A DNA stretch of 34,516 nt, taken from NCBI GenBank assembly GCA_002428225.1, contig DIUD01000046.1, positions 1 to 34,516 of the forward strand, written 5' to 3'. This document shows, piece by piece, positions 1 to 8,035 of this stretch (position 1 is its first letter; each line of letters begins with the position of its first letter). This DNA is from Roseovarius sp. UBA6167. Its GTDB lineage: Bacteria; Pseudomonadota; Alphaproteobacteria; Rhodobacterales; Rhodobacteraceae. The position numbers were made by a program, and so were the translations under genes. Below the pieces are notes generated by a model, which saw only the letters and a list, made by a program, of their open reading frames with translations, ran no database searches and had not been told where the DNA came from.

Positions 1-245
1 TGCTGGAACTGCGCCGCCAGAAGGGCGGCGACCATGACCGGATGCAGGCCGACATGGCCCGGATCGAGGCCGAGGTGCGCGCCCAATACGGCGAACAGTC
101 CGATCCCTATTATGCCACGTCGCGGCTATGGGATGACGGGCTGATCGAACCGGGCCAAACGCGCGACATCCTCGGCCTGTGCCTGGCCATCGTGACATCG
201 GTGCCCGAAACCGAGCACCGCCATACACCCGTATTCAGAATGTGA
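1..245 (+). CDS. Acyl-CoA carboxylase carboxyltransferase (beta) subunit, C-terminal fragment
   Basis: Only the last 80 or so codons are in the window; the frame is open from position 3 and stops at TGA 243-245. The fragment ends in ...DPYYATSRLWDDGLIEPGQTRDIL... and a final FRM. This matches the C-terminus of the methylcrotonyl-CoA/geranyl-CoA carboxylase beta family, where 'NPYY-S-R-WDDG-I-P--TR' followed by FRM is typical. The subunit moves the carboxyl group from carboxybiotin to the acyl-CoA. The biotin carboxylase subunit is two genes downstream (1047-3053), with a hydratase between them and a dehydrogenase last, so this is the distal part of one operon. Substrate choice (3-methylcrotonyl-CoA or geranyl-CoA type) cannot be decided from this fragment. 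Confidence 0.85.
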   Translation, partial: LELRRQKGGDHDRMQADMARIEAEVRAQYGEQSDPYYATSRLWDDGLIEPGQTRDILGLCLAIVTSVPETEHRHTPVFRM

Positions 246-255
246 GGCCAATGAC

Positions 256-1050
256 ATGACAACGACGTATGAAACCCTCCTGATCGAGACCGACGCGCGC
301 GGTGTCGCCACCGTGACCCTCAACCGGCCAGACAAGCACAACTCCATGAACGGCACGCTGATCGCGGAGCTTCACGACGCGGCCGGGCGGCTGGCATCCG
401 ACGACAACGTGCGCATCGTGATCCTGACCGGCAATGGCAAAAGCTTTTGCTCCGGGGGCGATTTCAACTGGTTCGCCTCGAACATCGAAAAGACCCGCGC
501 CGAGCGGGTCGAGCAAAGCGCCACGCTTGCGCAGCTTTTGCGCCGGCTCGACACAATGCCCAAGCCGCTGATCGGGCGGATCAACGGCCCGGCCTATGGC
601 GGCGGGGTCGGCCTGATTTCGGTCTGCGACTACACCATCGGCACCGAGGGGGCGCGGTTTGGCCTGACCGAGGTCAGGCTGGGCCTGCTGCCCGCCAATA
701 TCTCGCCCTATGTGGTCGCCCGCATCGGCAAGGTCCATTCGCGCGAAACCATGCTTTCGGGTGCCCTGTTCGACAGTGCCCGCGCCGAACGGATCGGGCT
801 GTTGACCGAGGTTGTGGCCCCCGACGATCTGGACGGCGCCGTTGAACGGGTGGTGCACGATCACCTTCAGGCGGCACCCGGTGCCGTGGCCGATACCAAG
901 GCGCTGATCGCCTATGTCGCGGCGCATGATCTGGAAACCAACATGATCTACACCGCCGACCGGCTGGCCGATGCCTGGGAAACCAGCGAAGGGATCGAGG
1001 GCATCAACAGCTTTCTTGACAAGAGCAGCCCGTCCTGGCGCGTGAAATGA
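256..1050 (+). CDS. Enoyl-CoA hydratase/isomerase family protein (LiuC/AtuE-like, glutaconyl-CoA hydratase type)
   Basis: A 264-residue crotonase-fold protein, the usual family length. Oxyanion-hole segments are SFCSGGD (residues 63-69) and YGGGVGL (114-120). E139 in FGLTEV corresponds to the second catalytic Glu of crotonase, while the first catalytic Glu position holds G119. The stretch LGLLPANISPYVV (142-154) is typical of bacterial methylglutaconyl-CoA hydratases. Its place between the two subunits of an MCC/GCC-type carboxylase fits hydration of the carboxylated product, a 3-methylglutaconyl-CoA or isohexenyl-glutaconyl-CoA. The ATG lies 10 nt after the upstream stop. The 3' end overlaps the next gene by ATGA, suggesting translational coupling. 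The family is sure; the exact substrate is inference. Confidence 0.85.
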   Translation: MTTTYETLLIETDARGVATVTLNRPDKHNSMNGTLIAELHDAAGRLASDDNVRIVILTGNGKSFCSGGDFNWFASNIEKTRAERVEQSATLAQLLRRLDTMPKPLIGRINGPAYGGGVGLISVCDYTIGTEGARFGLTEVRLGLLPANISPYVVARIGKVHSRETMLSGALFDSARAERIGLLTEVVAPDDLDGAVERVVHDHLQAAPGAVADTKALIAYVAAHDLETNMIYTADRLADAWETSEGIEGINSFLDKSSPSWRVK

Positions 1051-3053
1051 GCTTTACCCGCGTCCTGATCGCCAACCGGGGCGAGATCGCCCGGCGCATC
1101 CAGCGCGGTTGCCGCAAGCTGGGGCTGGAAACGGTGGCCGTCTTTTCCGAGGCCGACCGCGATGCGCCCTTCGTGGCCGAGGCCGATCACGCCGTCTGCA
1201 TCGGCCCCGCCGCCCCGTCCGCCAGCTATCTGAACGTCGCGGCAATTATCGAGGCCGCGCGCGCCACCGGCGCGGGCGCGGTGCATCCCGGCTATGGCTT
1301 TCTGTCCGAAAACGCCGATTTCGCGGCGGCGGTCGAGGCAGCGGGCCTGGTCTTTGTCGGGCCGGAAGCCCGCGCCATCGCCAAAATGGGATCCAAGATC
1401 GCGGCCAAGGCCGCCGCCGAGGCCGCCGGCGTGCCGGTGCTGCCCGGTTATCGTGGTGCGGATCAGTCCGACGCGCGCCTGCTGCAAGAGGCGGGCGCGC
1501 TCGGGGTGCCGTTCCTGGTCAAGGCCAGCGCGGGCGGCGGCGGGCGCGGGATGCGTCTTGTCACCGACATGGCCGACGCGCCCGAGGCCGTCGCCTCTGC
1601 CCGCGCCGAGGCGCAGGGCGCATTCGGCGACCCGGCGGTGTTCCTGGAACGCTATGCTCCCCGCGCCCGCCATGTCGAGGTGCAGGTGCTGGGCGACACC
1701 CACGGCACCGTGCTCCACCTGGGCGACCGCGACTGTTCGCTTCAGCGCAACCACCAGAAACTGATCGAAGAGGCCCCGGCCCCCGATCTGCCCGAAGATC
1801 TGCGCGACGACATGCGCACCGCCGCCGTGCGGCTTGCGCAGGCGATCGGATACCGCTCTGCCGGGACGGTGGAATATCTTTATGACCCCGAGCGCGCCGC
1901 GTATTACTTTCTCGAGATGAACACCCGCCTTCAGGTCGAACATCCCGTGACCGAGGCGATCACCGGGATCGACCTCGTGGAATGGCAATTGCGCATCGCG
2001 CGGGGCGAGGCGCTGACTTTCGGGCAAAGCGATCTGCGCTTCGACGGCCACGCCATCGAGGTGCGCATCGCCGCCGAAAACCCGGCTGAAAACTACCGCC
2101 CCGAAACCGGCACGATCACGCTTTGGGCGCCGCCTTCGGGCGTGCGGCTCGATACCGGCGTCGGCGAGGGCTCGGTTGTCGGCCATCACTACGATTCCAT
2201 GCTGGCCAAGCTGATCGTCCATGCCCCCGACCGGGCACAGGCGATCCGCGAAAGCGTGGCCGCGATCAATCGCTTTGCCGTGGGCGGAGTGGGGGTGAAC
2301 CTCGCCTTTCAGCGGGCCTTGCTGATGCATCCCGATTTTGCCGCGGTCCGGCATCATACCGCCGGGCTGGCCGAGATGTTTCCGGGCGGATGGACCCCCC
2401 CCGAACCCGATGCGCAAAGCCGCGCGCTGGCGGCACTGGCCCTGCATCTGCATCTGGCGCCCAACACCGGCAACACCCCGTGGCAAAGGCTGGGCGCCTG
2501 GCGTCTGACCGCGCCCGCGGGCCGACCGGGGGCGGCATATTATTGGACCCGCGGCGATGACGGCCCGGCCCGCATAGCGGGCGATGCAACGAAGCTGGCG
2601 GTGATGTTGCCCGACGGCGCCGATTTGGCCGTTGAATCGCCCGCGCTGGCCGCCAATCGCCTGAGCGGGCGCATCGACGGCGTTCCCTTGGCCCGCGCCG
2701 CCCATGTGCGCCGCGCGAGGGATCACTGGCAGGTGCATCTCTCTACACCCGATGGGCTCGCCGGTTTTGCGTTTGAAACGCTCGAGGAGAGGCACCTGCA
2801 CCGCGACACGGGACTGACCGGAGGGGCAGACATGCTTGTCGCGCCGATGCCCGGTGCCGTGGTAGAATTGCGCGTCGCGCCCGGCGGCCGGGTGGCGGCG
2901 GGCGACACGCTGGTGGTGCTTGAGGCGATGAAACTGCTGCAAAGCCTGACCGCCCCCGTTTCGGGCACCGTGGCCGAAATCTACTGCGCGCCGGGCGATA
3001 CGGTCGCCGGGCAGGCCCCCCTTGTAAAACTAGATCCGGAGGAAACCCCATGA
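1047..3053 (+). CDS. Acyl-CoA carboxylase biotin carboxylase/BCCP (alpha) subunit, MCC/GCC family
   Basis: A 668-residue protein with the three-part layout of methylcrotonyl-CoA and geranyl-CoA carboxylase alpha subunits. The N-terminal biotin carboxylase domain begins VLIANRGEIARR, followed by an ATP-grasp core with the glycine-rich loop KASAGGGGRGMRL and a later EMNTRLQVEHPVTE. A variable BT-type linker comes next, then a C-terminal biotinyl domain. The biotin-accepting lysine should be K629 in EAMKLL; the usual form is EAMKM, so the residue after Lys is Leu here. It carboxylates biotin with ATP and bicarbonate for transfer by the beta subunit at 1-245. The start overlaps the hydratase stop (ATGA), and its own stop overlaps the dehydrogenase start (ATGA at 3050-3053), so the genes are coupled. 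Confidence 0.92.
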   Translation: MSFTRVLIANRGEIARRIQRGCRKLGLETVAVFSEADRDAPFVAEADHAVCIGPAAPSASYLNVAAIIEAARATGAGAVHPGYGFLSENADFAAAVEAAGLVFVGPEARAIAKMGSKIAAKAAAEAAGVPVLPGYRGADQSDARLLQEAGALGVPFLVKASAGGGGRGMRLVTDMADAPEAVASARAEAQGAFGDPAVFLERYAPRARHVEVQVLGDTHGTVLHLGDRDCSLQRNHQKLIEEAPAPDLPEDLRDDMRTAAVRLAQAIGYRSAGTVEYLYDPERAAYYFLEMNTRLQVEHPVTEAITGIDLVEWQLRIARGEALTFGQSDLRFDGHAIEVRIAAENPAENYRPETGTITLWAPPSGVRLDTGVGEGSVVGHHYDSMLAKLIVHAPDRAQAIRESVAAINRFAVGGVGVNLAFQRALLMHPDFAAVRHHTAGLAEMFPGGWTPPEPDAQSRALAALALHLHLAPNTGNTPWQRLGAWRLTAPAGRPGAAYYWTRGDDGPARIAGDATKLAVMLPDGADLAVESPALAANRLSGRIDGVPLARAAHVRRARDHWQVHLSTPDGLAGFAFETLEERHLHRDTGLTGGADMLVAPMPGAVVELRVAPGGRVAAGDTLVVLEAMKLLQSLTAPVSGTVAEIYCAPGDTVAGQAPLVKLDPEETP

Positions 3054-4216
3054 CCAGACAAGACCCCATCGACGCGGCCACAGGCCCGTTCAACGAAGAC
3101 CTGGAGATGATCCGCGCGCAGTTGCGCCGGTTCATCGAAACCGAGGTAACGGCCAAGGCCGACGCCTGGGAAGCGGACGGCATGGTGCCGCGCGACGTGC
3201 TGCGCCGGATGGGCGATCTGGGCGTGCTGGGGATGCGCTATGATCCGCAATATGGCGGCGCGGGGCTGGACGTGATGTCGAGCGTCATGCTCGCCGAGGA
3301 GGTGGGGCGTTCCACCTTCGGCGGCTTTTCGGCCACGGTTCTGGTGCATACCGACATGGCCTCGCCGCATCTGGAAAACGCGGGCTCGCCCGAACAGAAG
3401 GCGCGCTGGATGCCGTCGATCACCTCGGGTGAAAAGATCGCCGCCGTGGCCGTGACCGAACCGGGCGCCGGTTCCGATGTTGCGGGGATGCGCACGCGCG
3501 CGGTGCGCGACGGTTCGGACTGGGTGCTGAACGGCACCAAGATGTTCATCACCAACGGGGTGCATGGCGATCTGTATTTCGTTGGCGCGAAAACCGACCC
3601 CGACGCCAAGGGCTCGCGCGGGATCACCATGTTCGCAGTCGAAAAGGGCACGCCGGGGTTCTCGGTCGGGCGGGCCTTGAACAAGACCGGCTGGCTGTGC
3701 TCGGACACCGCCGAGCTGATCTTGGAGGATGTGCGCGTCCCCGCCGAGAACGTGCTGGGCGAGGTCAACCGGGGCTTCTACTCGGTGATGAAGAACTTTC
3801 AGAACGAACGGATCGTGCTGGGCGCGATGGCCTGCGCCGAGGCGCAGACCGCGCTGGAGATGACGGTGGATTACGTCAGGCAACGCAAGGCATTCGGCGG
3901 CGTGCTCTGGGACAAGCAGGCGGTGCGCCAGCGGCTGGCCGATTGCCAGACCCGGATCGAGGCGGGGCGCCAACTTACCTATCACGCCGCGTCACTAGAT
4001 GCCGCGGGCCGCGATTGCGTCAAGGAGGTCTCCATGGTCAAGGCGTATTGCGGCGAGCTGGTGAACAGCGTGCTTTACGACTGTGTGCAGTTTCATGGCG
4101 GCATGGGCTATATGCGCGAAACGCCGGTGGAGCGCATGTCGCGCGACGCCCGCGTTCAGGCCATCGGCGGCGGCGCCAGCGAGGTCATGCTGGAAGAAGT
4201 CGCGAAACGGATGTAA
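3050..4216 (+). CDS. Acyl-CoA dehydrogenase, isovaleryl-/long-chain-type active site
   Basis: A 388-residue FAD-dependent acyl-CoA dehydrogenase of normal length. The flavin-site signature VTEPGAGSDVAGM is at about 135-147, and the C-terminal helix region is VQFHGGMGYMRETPVERMSRDARVQAIGGGASE. The usual catalytic Glu of the medium/short-chain class (YEGT) is replaced by Gly in IGGGAS. The Glu in NFQNERIVLG (E253) sits where isovaleryl-CoA and long-chain dehydrogenases carry theirs. That favours a branched or long acyl-CoA, such as an isovaleryl- or citronellyl-CoA-like substrate, consistent with the carboxylase and hydratase upstream. It is the last gene of the operon. A hairpin follows at 4241-4258. 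Confidence 0.88.
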   Translation: MTRQDPIDAATGPFNEDLEMIRAQLRRFIETEVTAKADAWEADGMVPRDVLRRMGDLGVLGMRYDPQYGGAGLDVMSSVMLAEEVGRSTFGGFSATVLVHTDMASPHLENAGSPEQKARWMPSITSGEKIAAVAVTEPGAGSDVAGMRTRAVRDGSDWVLNGTKMFITNGVHGDLYFVGAKTDPDAKGSRGITMFAVEKGTPGFSVGRALNKTGWLCSDTAELILEDVRVPAENVLGEVNRGFYSVMKNFQNERIVLGAMACAEAQTALEMTVDYVRQRKAFGGVLWDKQAVRQRLADCQTRIEAGRQLTYHAASLDAAGRDCVKEVSMVKAYCGELVNSVLYDCVQFHGGMGYMRETPVERMSRDARVQAIGGGASEVMLEEVAKRM

Positions 4217-4240
4217 GACGCCGCGCGATTTTGGACGCTT

Positions 4241-4258
4241 GCCAGCCATCGGGCTGGC
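4241..4258. terminator. Hairpin between convergent genes, possible bidirectional terminator
   Basis: Perfect 7-bp inverted repeat GCCAGCC / GGCTGGC with an ATCG loop, placed 24 nt after the acyl-CoA dehydrogenase stop and 15 nt before the end of the convergent smr gene. There is no clear T-run on either side, so it is not a textbook intrinsic terminator. Its position is the main support. Confidence 0.45.
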
Positions 4259-4273
4259 GGCGCCCGGCCGCCG

Positions 4274-4873
4274 CTATCGCTGCCGCCTGAGATAGACGTA
4301 ACAGGCCCCTCCGCCACCATGCCGATGATGCGCCTCTACAACCTCGATCACCAGCGGCGCGAGTGGCGGCATGCGCAGCCAGAGCGGCACGTTGTGGCGC
4401 AACACGCCACGGCGCACCGGGATCGGGCCGCCATCGTCGCGGTCCTTGCCCTTGCCGGTGACGACCAGGACCAGCCGCTTGCCCTGCCCCTGGGTGCGCA
4501 GGATGAACTCCGCAAGCGCGGCACGCGCCTGATCGAGCGTCATGCCGTGCAGGTCGATCCGGGCCTCGGGCACCAGTTTCCCGCGCTTCAACCGCTCAAA
4601 CGCCTTGCGATCCATCGCCACAGGTGCGGCGGCGATCTTCTCGGCAGAACCGGACAGGACACCGGGCAGGACACCGTAATCGCGTGGGCCGGAACGCGCC
4701 TTCTGGCCGATGTGGAACGGCTCGACAGGGTGCGGCGGGGCGGAATCCTCTTGCGGCGCGGCCTTCGCGGCGAGCGGCATCGCCTGACGCCGCGGACTGA
4801 TCGGCACGGTGCGGCGTGCAACCTCCTGCCAGAGCGCCTCTTCCTCGGGGCGCAGATGCCGCTTGCGGATCAC
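4274..4873 (-). CDS. Smr-domain protein (Smr/MutS2 C-terminal family)
   Basis: The C-terminal half is a Smr domain: IDLHGMTLDQA, then LVVTGKGKDRDDGG, then VVEAHHRHGGGGACYVYLR. These are the HGxT, TGKG and H-GG-GA motifs of the family. Smr domains act as structure-specific nucleases or nucleic-acid-binding modules; the exact role of stand-alone alphaproteobacterial copies is not settled. I chose the GTG at 4873, giving MIRKRHLRPEEEALWQEV, because proteins of this family in related bacteria start just before such an RPEE-like segment. An alternative GTG at 4924 would add 17 residues that look non-coding and would start 3 nt after the upstream stop. The gene is probably co-transcribed with the Tim44-like gene. 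Confidence 0.82.
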   Translation of the reverse strand: MIRKRHLRPEEEALWQEVARRTVPISPRRQAMPLAAKAAPQEDSAPPHPVEPFHIGQKARSGPRDYGVLPGVLSGSAEKIAAAPVAMDRKAFERLKRGKLVPEARIDLHGMTLDQARAALAEFILRTQGQGKRLVLVVTGKGKDRDDGGPIPVRRGVLRHNVPLWLRMPPLAPLVIEVVEAHHRHGGGGACYVYLRRQR

Positions 4874-4927
4874 GGACAGCCACCCATCAGCATTGCACGC
4901 GGTCCCCCGATCGTGCAGCCGCACCGA

Positions 4928-5587
4928 TCATTCGCCGGTGGCAACAAGCCGCCAGTTCGGATCATCCGCACCCATGATGCGCTCATAAGTCCAGAGATCC
5001 TTCTGCCGCTTGCTGTGTCCGGGCTCGCCCTCGACAACCTCGCCGTTGGCATCGCGCACCACTGAGACCAGTTCCGCGACATAGCGCACATCTATCTCGG
5101 CGCGGCGACTTGCAGGATCGAACCGCGCATCGTTGATGGCAATATCGCGGATTCCGACAAATTCGGTCTCAACGCTAAGCCCCTGCTGCTCGCGCGCATC
5201 GACCACCTGAGCGAAAGCCTCATAGACCTCGGGTGACAGGAACGGCGTCACCTCGTCAAGCGTGCCGCGCTCGAAGGCCATGAGGATCATCTCATAGGCC
5301 CCGCGCGCGCCCTGAAGGAAATCGGTGACGCCGAAATCCGGCTCGATCCGCTTCATCTCGGCCAGCGCGGCGGCAGCGTCGGAATCCTCCGGCACATGAT
5401 CGGTAATGTCACGATCGGGGCCACCTTCGATTACCTCGAAACCGCGCCGCGCCGCCGGCTTTTCAACCGGCCGCGTGGCCGGCTTGCCTTCAAAACCGTC
5501 CCGCGTACCAAGAACGCTCTTGAGCCGGACAATCAGGAAAATGGCGATGCCGGCGAGAACCAGCAGTTGCAGGATCGGCGAATTCAT
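4928..5587 (-). CDS. Tim44-like domain protein, membrane-anchored
   Basis: About 219 residues. A single N-terminal membrane segment (SPILQLLVLAGIAIFLIVRL) is followed by a charged, proline-containing linker. The C-terminal Tim44-like domain (about residues 85-219) has MILMAFERGTLDEVTPFLSPEVYEAF and a closing LWTYER segment. Bacterial Tim44-like (TimA-type) proteins of alphaproteobacteria are anchored in the inner membrane facing the cytoplasm; their function is poorly defined, and a link with protein translocation is inferred from the mitochondrial homologue. The neighbouring secB fits that theme but does not prove it. Start: the ATG at 5587 has GAGG 5 nt upstream and is preferred over a GTG two codons earlier. 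Confidence 0.85.
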   Translation of the reverse strand: MNSPILQLLVLAGIAIFLIVRLKSVLGTRDGFEGKPATRPVEKPAARRGFEVIEGGPDRDITDHVPEDSDAAAALAEMKRIEPDFGVTDFLQGARGAYEMILMAFERGTLDEVTPFLSPEVYEAFAQVVDAREQQGLSVETEFVGIRDIAINDARFDPASRRAEIDVRYVAELVSVVRDANGEVVEGEPGHSKRQKDLWTYERIMGADDPNWRLVATGE

Positions 5588-5695
5588 GAGCACCTCGTGT
5601 CGTGCGCGGCATGGCAGGCTCTGTCACATGTCCCTATGTAGGGGAGGGGCGCGGCCAAGTCCACCACAAGCCGCGCGAATTGAAGGAGGCCGCCC

Positions 5696-6145
5696 ATGTG
5701 GCTGTTGATTGCTTTCATCGCCGTGCCGTTGATCGAGATCGCGCTTTTCATTCAGGTTGGCGGGATGGTCGGGGTCTGGCCGACACTGGCCATCGTTGTG
5801 CTGACCGCGCTCATCGGCACCGCGCTCTTGCGACGGCAGGGATTTCAGGAGATGAACCGGTTTCGGGCGGCCCTGGCTGGCACGGGCGATCCGTCGGAAC
5901 CGCTGCTCCATGGAGCAATGATCCTGTTCGCCGGCGCGTTGCTGCTTACACCGGGCTTTTTTACCGATGGCCTGGGCTTTGCCCTGCTGCTGCCGCCGGT
6001 CCGCGCCTGGCTCTTCACGCAGATCCGCAGGCGGATCGTGGTGCATGACATGAGCCGTCCGCAACCCCGGCCCGATATCATCGAGGGCGAGTATGAAGCC
6101 ATTGAGCCGGACGGAAATGACCCCTCCGGCTGGACCAGGCATTGA
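5696..6145 (+). CDS. fxsA: FxsA family membrane protein
   Basis: 149 residues with the FxsA family pattern: an N-terminal hydrophobic segment LLIAFIAVPLIEIALFIQVGGMVG, then TLAIVVLTALIGTALLRRQG, then the conserved LLLTPGFFTDGLGFALLLPPVR, and a polar C-terminal tail. FxsA is a small inner-membrane protein whose E. coli copy relieves F-exclusion of phage T7; its normal cellular role is unknown. GGAGG lies just ahead of the ATG. The gene is divergent from the Tim44-like gene and followed 56 nt later by secB in the same direction, probably as one transcript. Confidence 0.9.
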   Translation: MWLLIAFIAVPLIEIALFIQVGGMVGVWPTLAIVVLTALIGTALLRRQGFQEMNRFRAALAGTGDPSEPLLHGAMILFAGALLLTPGFFTDGLGFALLLPPVRAWLFTQIRRRIVVHDMSRPQPRPDIIEGEYEAIEPDGNDPSGWTRH

Positions 6146-6201
6146 GGCGCGTCCGCTCGCCTGCTAAGCAGGCCGGGATTCATTTCTATCAGGAGAGCCA
6201 G

Positions 6202-6717
6202 ATGGCCGAACACGAGAACGGAGCCGCGCCGAACGCCGCAGATGGCGCACAACAGCCCGCGCAGCCGCAGGTCAGGATGCAGATCCTCACGCAATTCGTG
6301 CGTGACCTGTCCTTCGAGAATGTCCTTGCCCAGCGCGGCGCTGGCGGCGAGGTTCAGCCCGACATGAAGGTAACCGTCAATCTCGACGCCAAGAAGCGTC
6401 CGGCGGAACACCAATACGAAGTGTCGTGCAAGCTCAACGTCACCTCGCGCGACAAGGCCGGTGAAGAGACGGTCTTCGTTTTCGAGATGGACTATGTTGG
6501 CATATTCCACATCGAAGGCGTGCCTGACGACCAGCTTCACCCGTTCCTTCTGATCGAATGCCCGCGCCAGATCTTTCCCTTCATGCGTCGCATCGTCAGC
6601 GATGTAACCCGCGATGGCGGCTTTCCACCGCTCAACCTCGACAATATCGACTTCGTGCAGCTTTATCGCCACGAAATCGCGCGCCGTCAGGCCACAGCGC
6701 AAACCGCGAACGCCTGA
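6202..6717 (+). CDS. secB: Protein-export chaperone SecB
   Basis: 171 residues, a normal length for alphaproteobacterial SecB. Recognisable are MQILTQFVRDLSFENVLAQRG, FEMDYVGIFHIEGV and LIECPRQIFPFMRRIVSDVTRDGGFPPLNLDNIDF. The last is the SecB core that binds unfolded preproteins and docks on SecA. SecB is a cytoplasmic homotetramer feeding the Sec translocon. I chose ATG 6202 because it has AGGAG 8 nt upstream and gives the usual acidic, poorly conserved N-terminus. The frame is open further upstream but overlaps fxsA. The stop abuts the convergent dnaQ stop without a spacer base, forming the palindrome TGATCA. Confidence 0.95.
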   Translation: MAEHENGAAPNAADGAQQPAQPQVRMQILTQFVRDLSFENVLAQRGAGGEVQPDMKVTVNLDAKKRPAEHQYEVSCKLNVTSRDKAGEETVFVFEMDYVGIFHIEGVPDDQLHPFLLIECPRQIFPFMRRIVSDVTRDGGFPPLNLDNIDFVQLYRHEIARRQATAQTANA

Positions 6718-7449
6718 TCACCGCAACCAGAGCGCCGCGTCGCCCATTCTCGCCACAAAGGCGGCATGGGCCGCGCGTTCCTCCCCGGTCAGGCGCGAAA
6801 CAAGCGGTCGTGGTCGCGGACCGGGGCGCCATCCGGCATCGACAGGCCCGTCAGATGACGCCCTGACCACCGGTTCCGCGGTTAGCGCGAAATCCGGCTG
6901 TCGCCCGCCAATCAACTCGAGATAAACCTCGGCCAGGATCTGCGCATCAAGAAGCGCACCGTGCAATGCGCGCCCCGAATTGTCGATGGCAAAGCGTCGA
7001 CACAAGGCATCAAGCGAGGCGGGCGCGCCGGGAAACTTCTGCCGTGCCATGGCCAGGGTATCGACCGCGCGTTCGAATGACAGATCAGGCAAGCCGGCCC
7101 TGCCCAACTCGGCATTGAGAAATTTCATGTCGAAGGCAGCGTTGTGGATCACCAGCCGCGCATCGCCGACAAATTCCAGAAATGCCCGTCCTGCCTGTGC
7201 GAAAAGCGGCTTGTCCTTCAGCGTTACCTCTCCTGCGCGCGCCGGGCGCGGTATTGGCAGCAAATCCGGCCCGATCCCATGGACGCGAAAGGCGTCCTCG
7301 GGCATGTTCCGCTCGGGGTTGATGTATTGATGATAGCGGCGTCCCGTCGGCATGTGATTGTAAAGCTCGAGCGCTCCGATCTCGACGATTCGGTGCCCCT
7401 CGGATGGCTCGAAGCCGGTGGTTTCGGTATCCAGGACGATCTCACGCAT
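6718..7449 (-). CDS. dnaQ: DNA polymerase III epsilon subunit (3'-5' proofreading exonuclease)
   Basis: 243 residues of DEDDh exonuclease type. ExoI is [14 protein letters not shown], with the metal-binding Asp and Glu of DTE. ExoII is [14 protein letters not shown], and ExoIII is [17 protein letters not shown] with the general-base His and metal Asp. It proofreads in the polymerase III core. The ATG at 7449 begins [12 protein letters not shown], the usual start. It overlaps the coaE stop by 8 nt (ATGCGTGA), so dnaQ is the distal gene of the maf-aroE-coaE-dnaQ operon. The C-terminus after about residue 180 is the divergent alpha-binding tail. Confidence 0.95.
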   Translation of the reverse strand: MREIVLDTETTGFEPSEGHRIVEIGALELYNHMPTGRRYHQYINPERNMPEDAFRVHGIGPDLLPIPRPARAGEVTLKDKPLFAQAGRAFLEFVGDARLVIHNAAFDMKFLNAELGRAGLPDLSFERAVDTLAMARQKFPGAPASLDALCRRFAIDNSGRALHGALLDAQILAEVYLELIGGRQPDFALTAEPVVRASSDGPVDAGWRPGPRPRPLVSRLTGEERAAHAAFVARMGDAALWLR

Positions 7450-8035
7450 GGGCAATCTTCCGTCTGATATCTGCCAGCACCGCCCGCACCTGTTCGCGCG
7501 CATGGTCTATCGTATCGGTCTCGATCACATAATCCGCCCGGGCGCGCTTTTCGGCGTCGGGTATCTGTCGGGCCAGGATGTTCTCGAATTCCGCCTCGGT
7601 CATCGTGCCGCGCGCCAGAACGCGCGCGCGCTGCACCTCCGCCGGAGCACTTGCGACCGCCACCGCGTCAAAGCCGGCAGTGTCGCCGCCCTCGAACAGC
7701 AGGGGGATATCCAGGACTGTGACATCGGCTGTCCGGGAGGCGAGAAACTCTGCCCGGTCCCGCGCGACCAGCGGGTGCACGATCTGCTCGATCCGGTTGA
7801 GTGCCGACGGGTCTCGCGCGATGATCTCCTTAAGGCGCGCGCGGCTCACCTCGCCTGACGCCACCGCCTCTGGAAAGGCCCGGGCCATCGGCGCGACCGC
7901 CGCGCCCCCGCGCGAATAAAGCCGATGCACCGCCGCATCTGCATCCCAAAGCGCACAGCCCTCCTCGACGAAAAGCTGCGCCGTCGTCGATTTGCCCATT
8001 CCGATGGATCCGGTCAGCCCAAGCCGAAAGGTCAT
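7442..8035 (-). CDS. coaE: Dephospho-CoA kinase
   Basis: 197 residues; catalyses the last step of coenzyme A synthesis (3'-phosphorylation of dephospho-CoA). The P-loop is [14 protein letters not shown] near the N-terminus. Also visible are [10 protein letters not shown] (substrate-binding DAD), [19 protein letters not shown] (the family's D-PLL-E motif) and [17 protein letters not shown] (the lid/adenine region with R-A-D). The ATG at 8035 overlaps the aroE stop as ATGA. The frame extends far upstream, but that part is the shadow of aroE. Confidence 0.95.
   Translation of the reverse strand: MTFRLGLTGSIGMGKSTTAQLFVEEGCALWDADAAVHRLYSRGGAAVAPMARAFPEAVASGEVSRARLKEIIARDPSALNRIEQIVHPLVARDRAEFLASRTADVTVLDIPLLFEGGDTAGFDAVAVASAPAEVQRARVLARGTMTEAEFENILARQIPDAEKRARADYVIETDTIDHAREQVRAVLADIRRKIAHA

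Noticed and set aside
948..2942. Long open frame (664 codons) on the minus strand opposite the carboxylase alpha gene
   Set aside because: High-GC shadow of a certain gene; the translation is rich in Gly, Arg, His and Gln with no recognisable domain.
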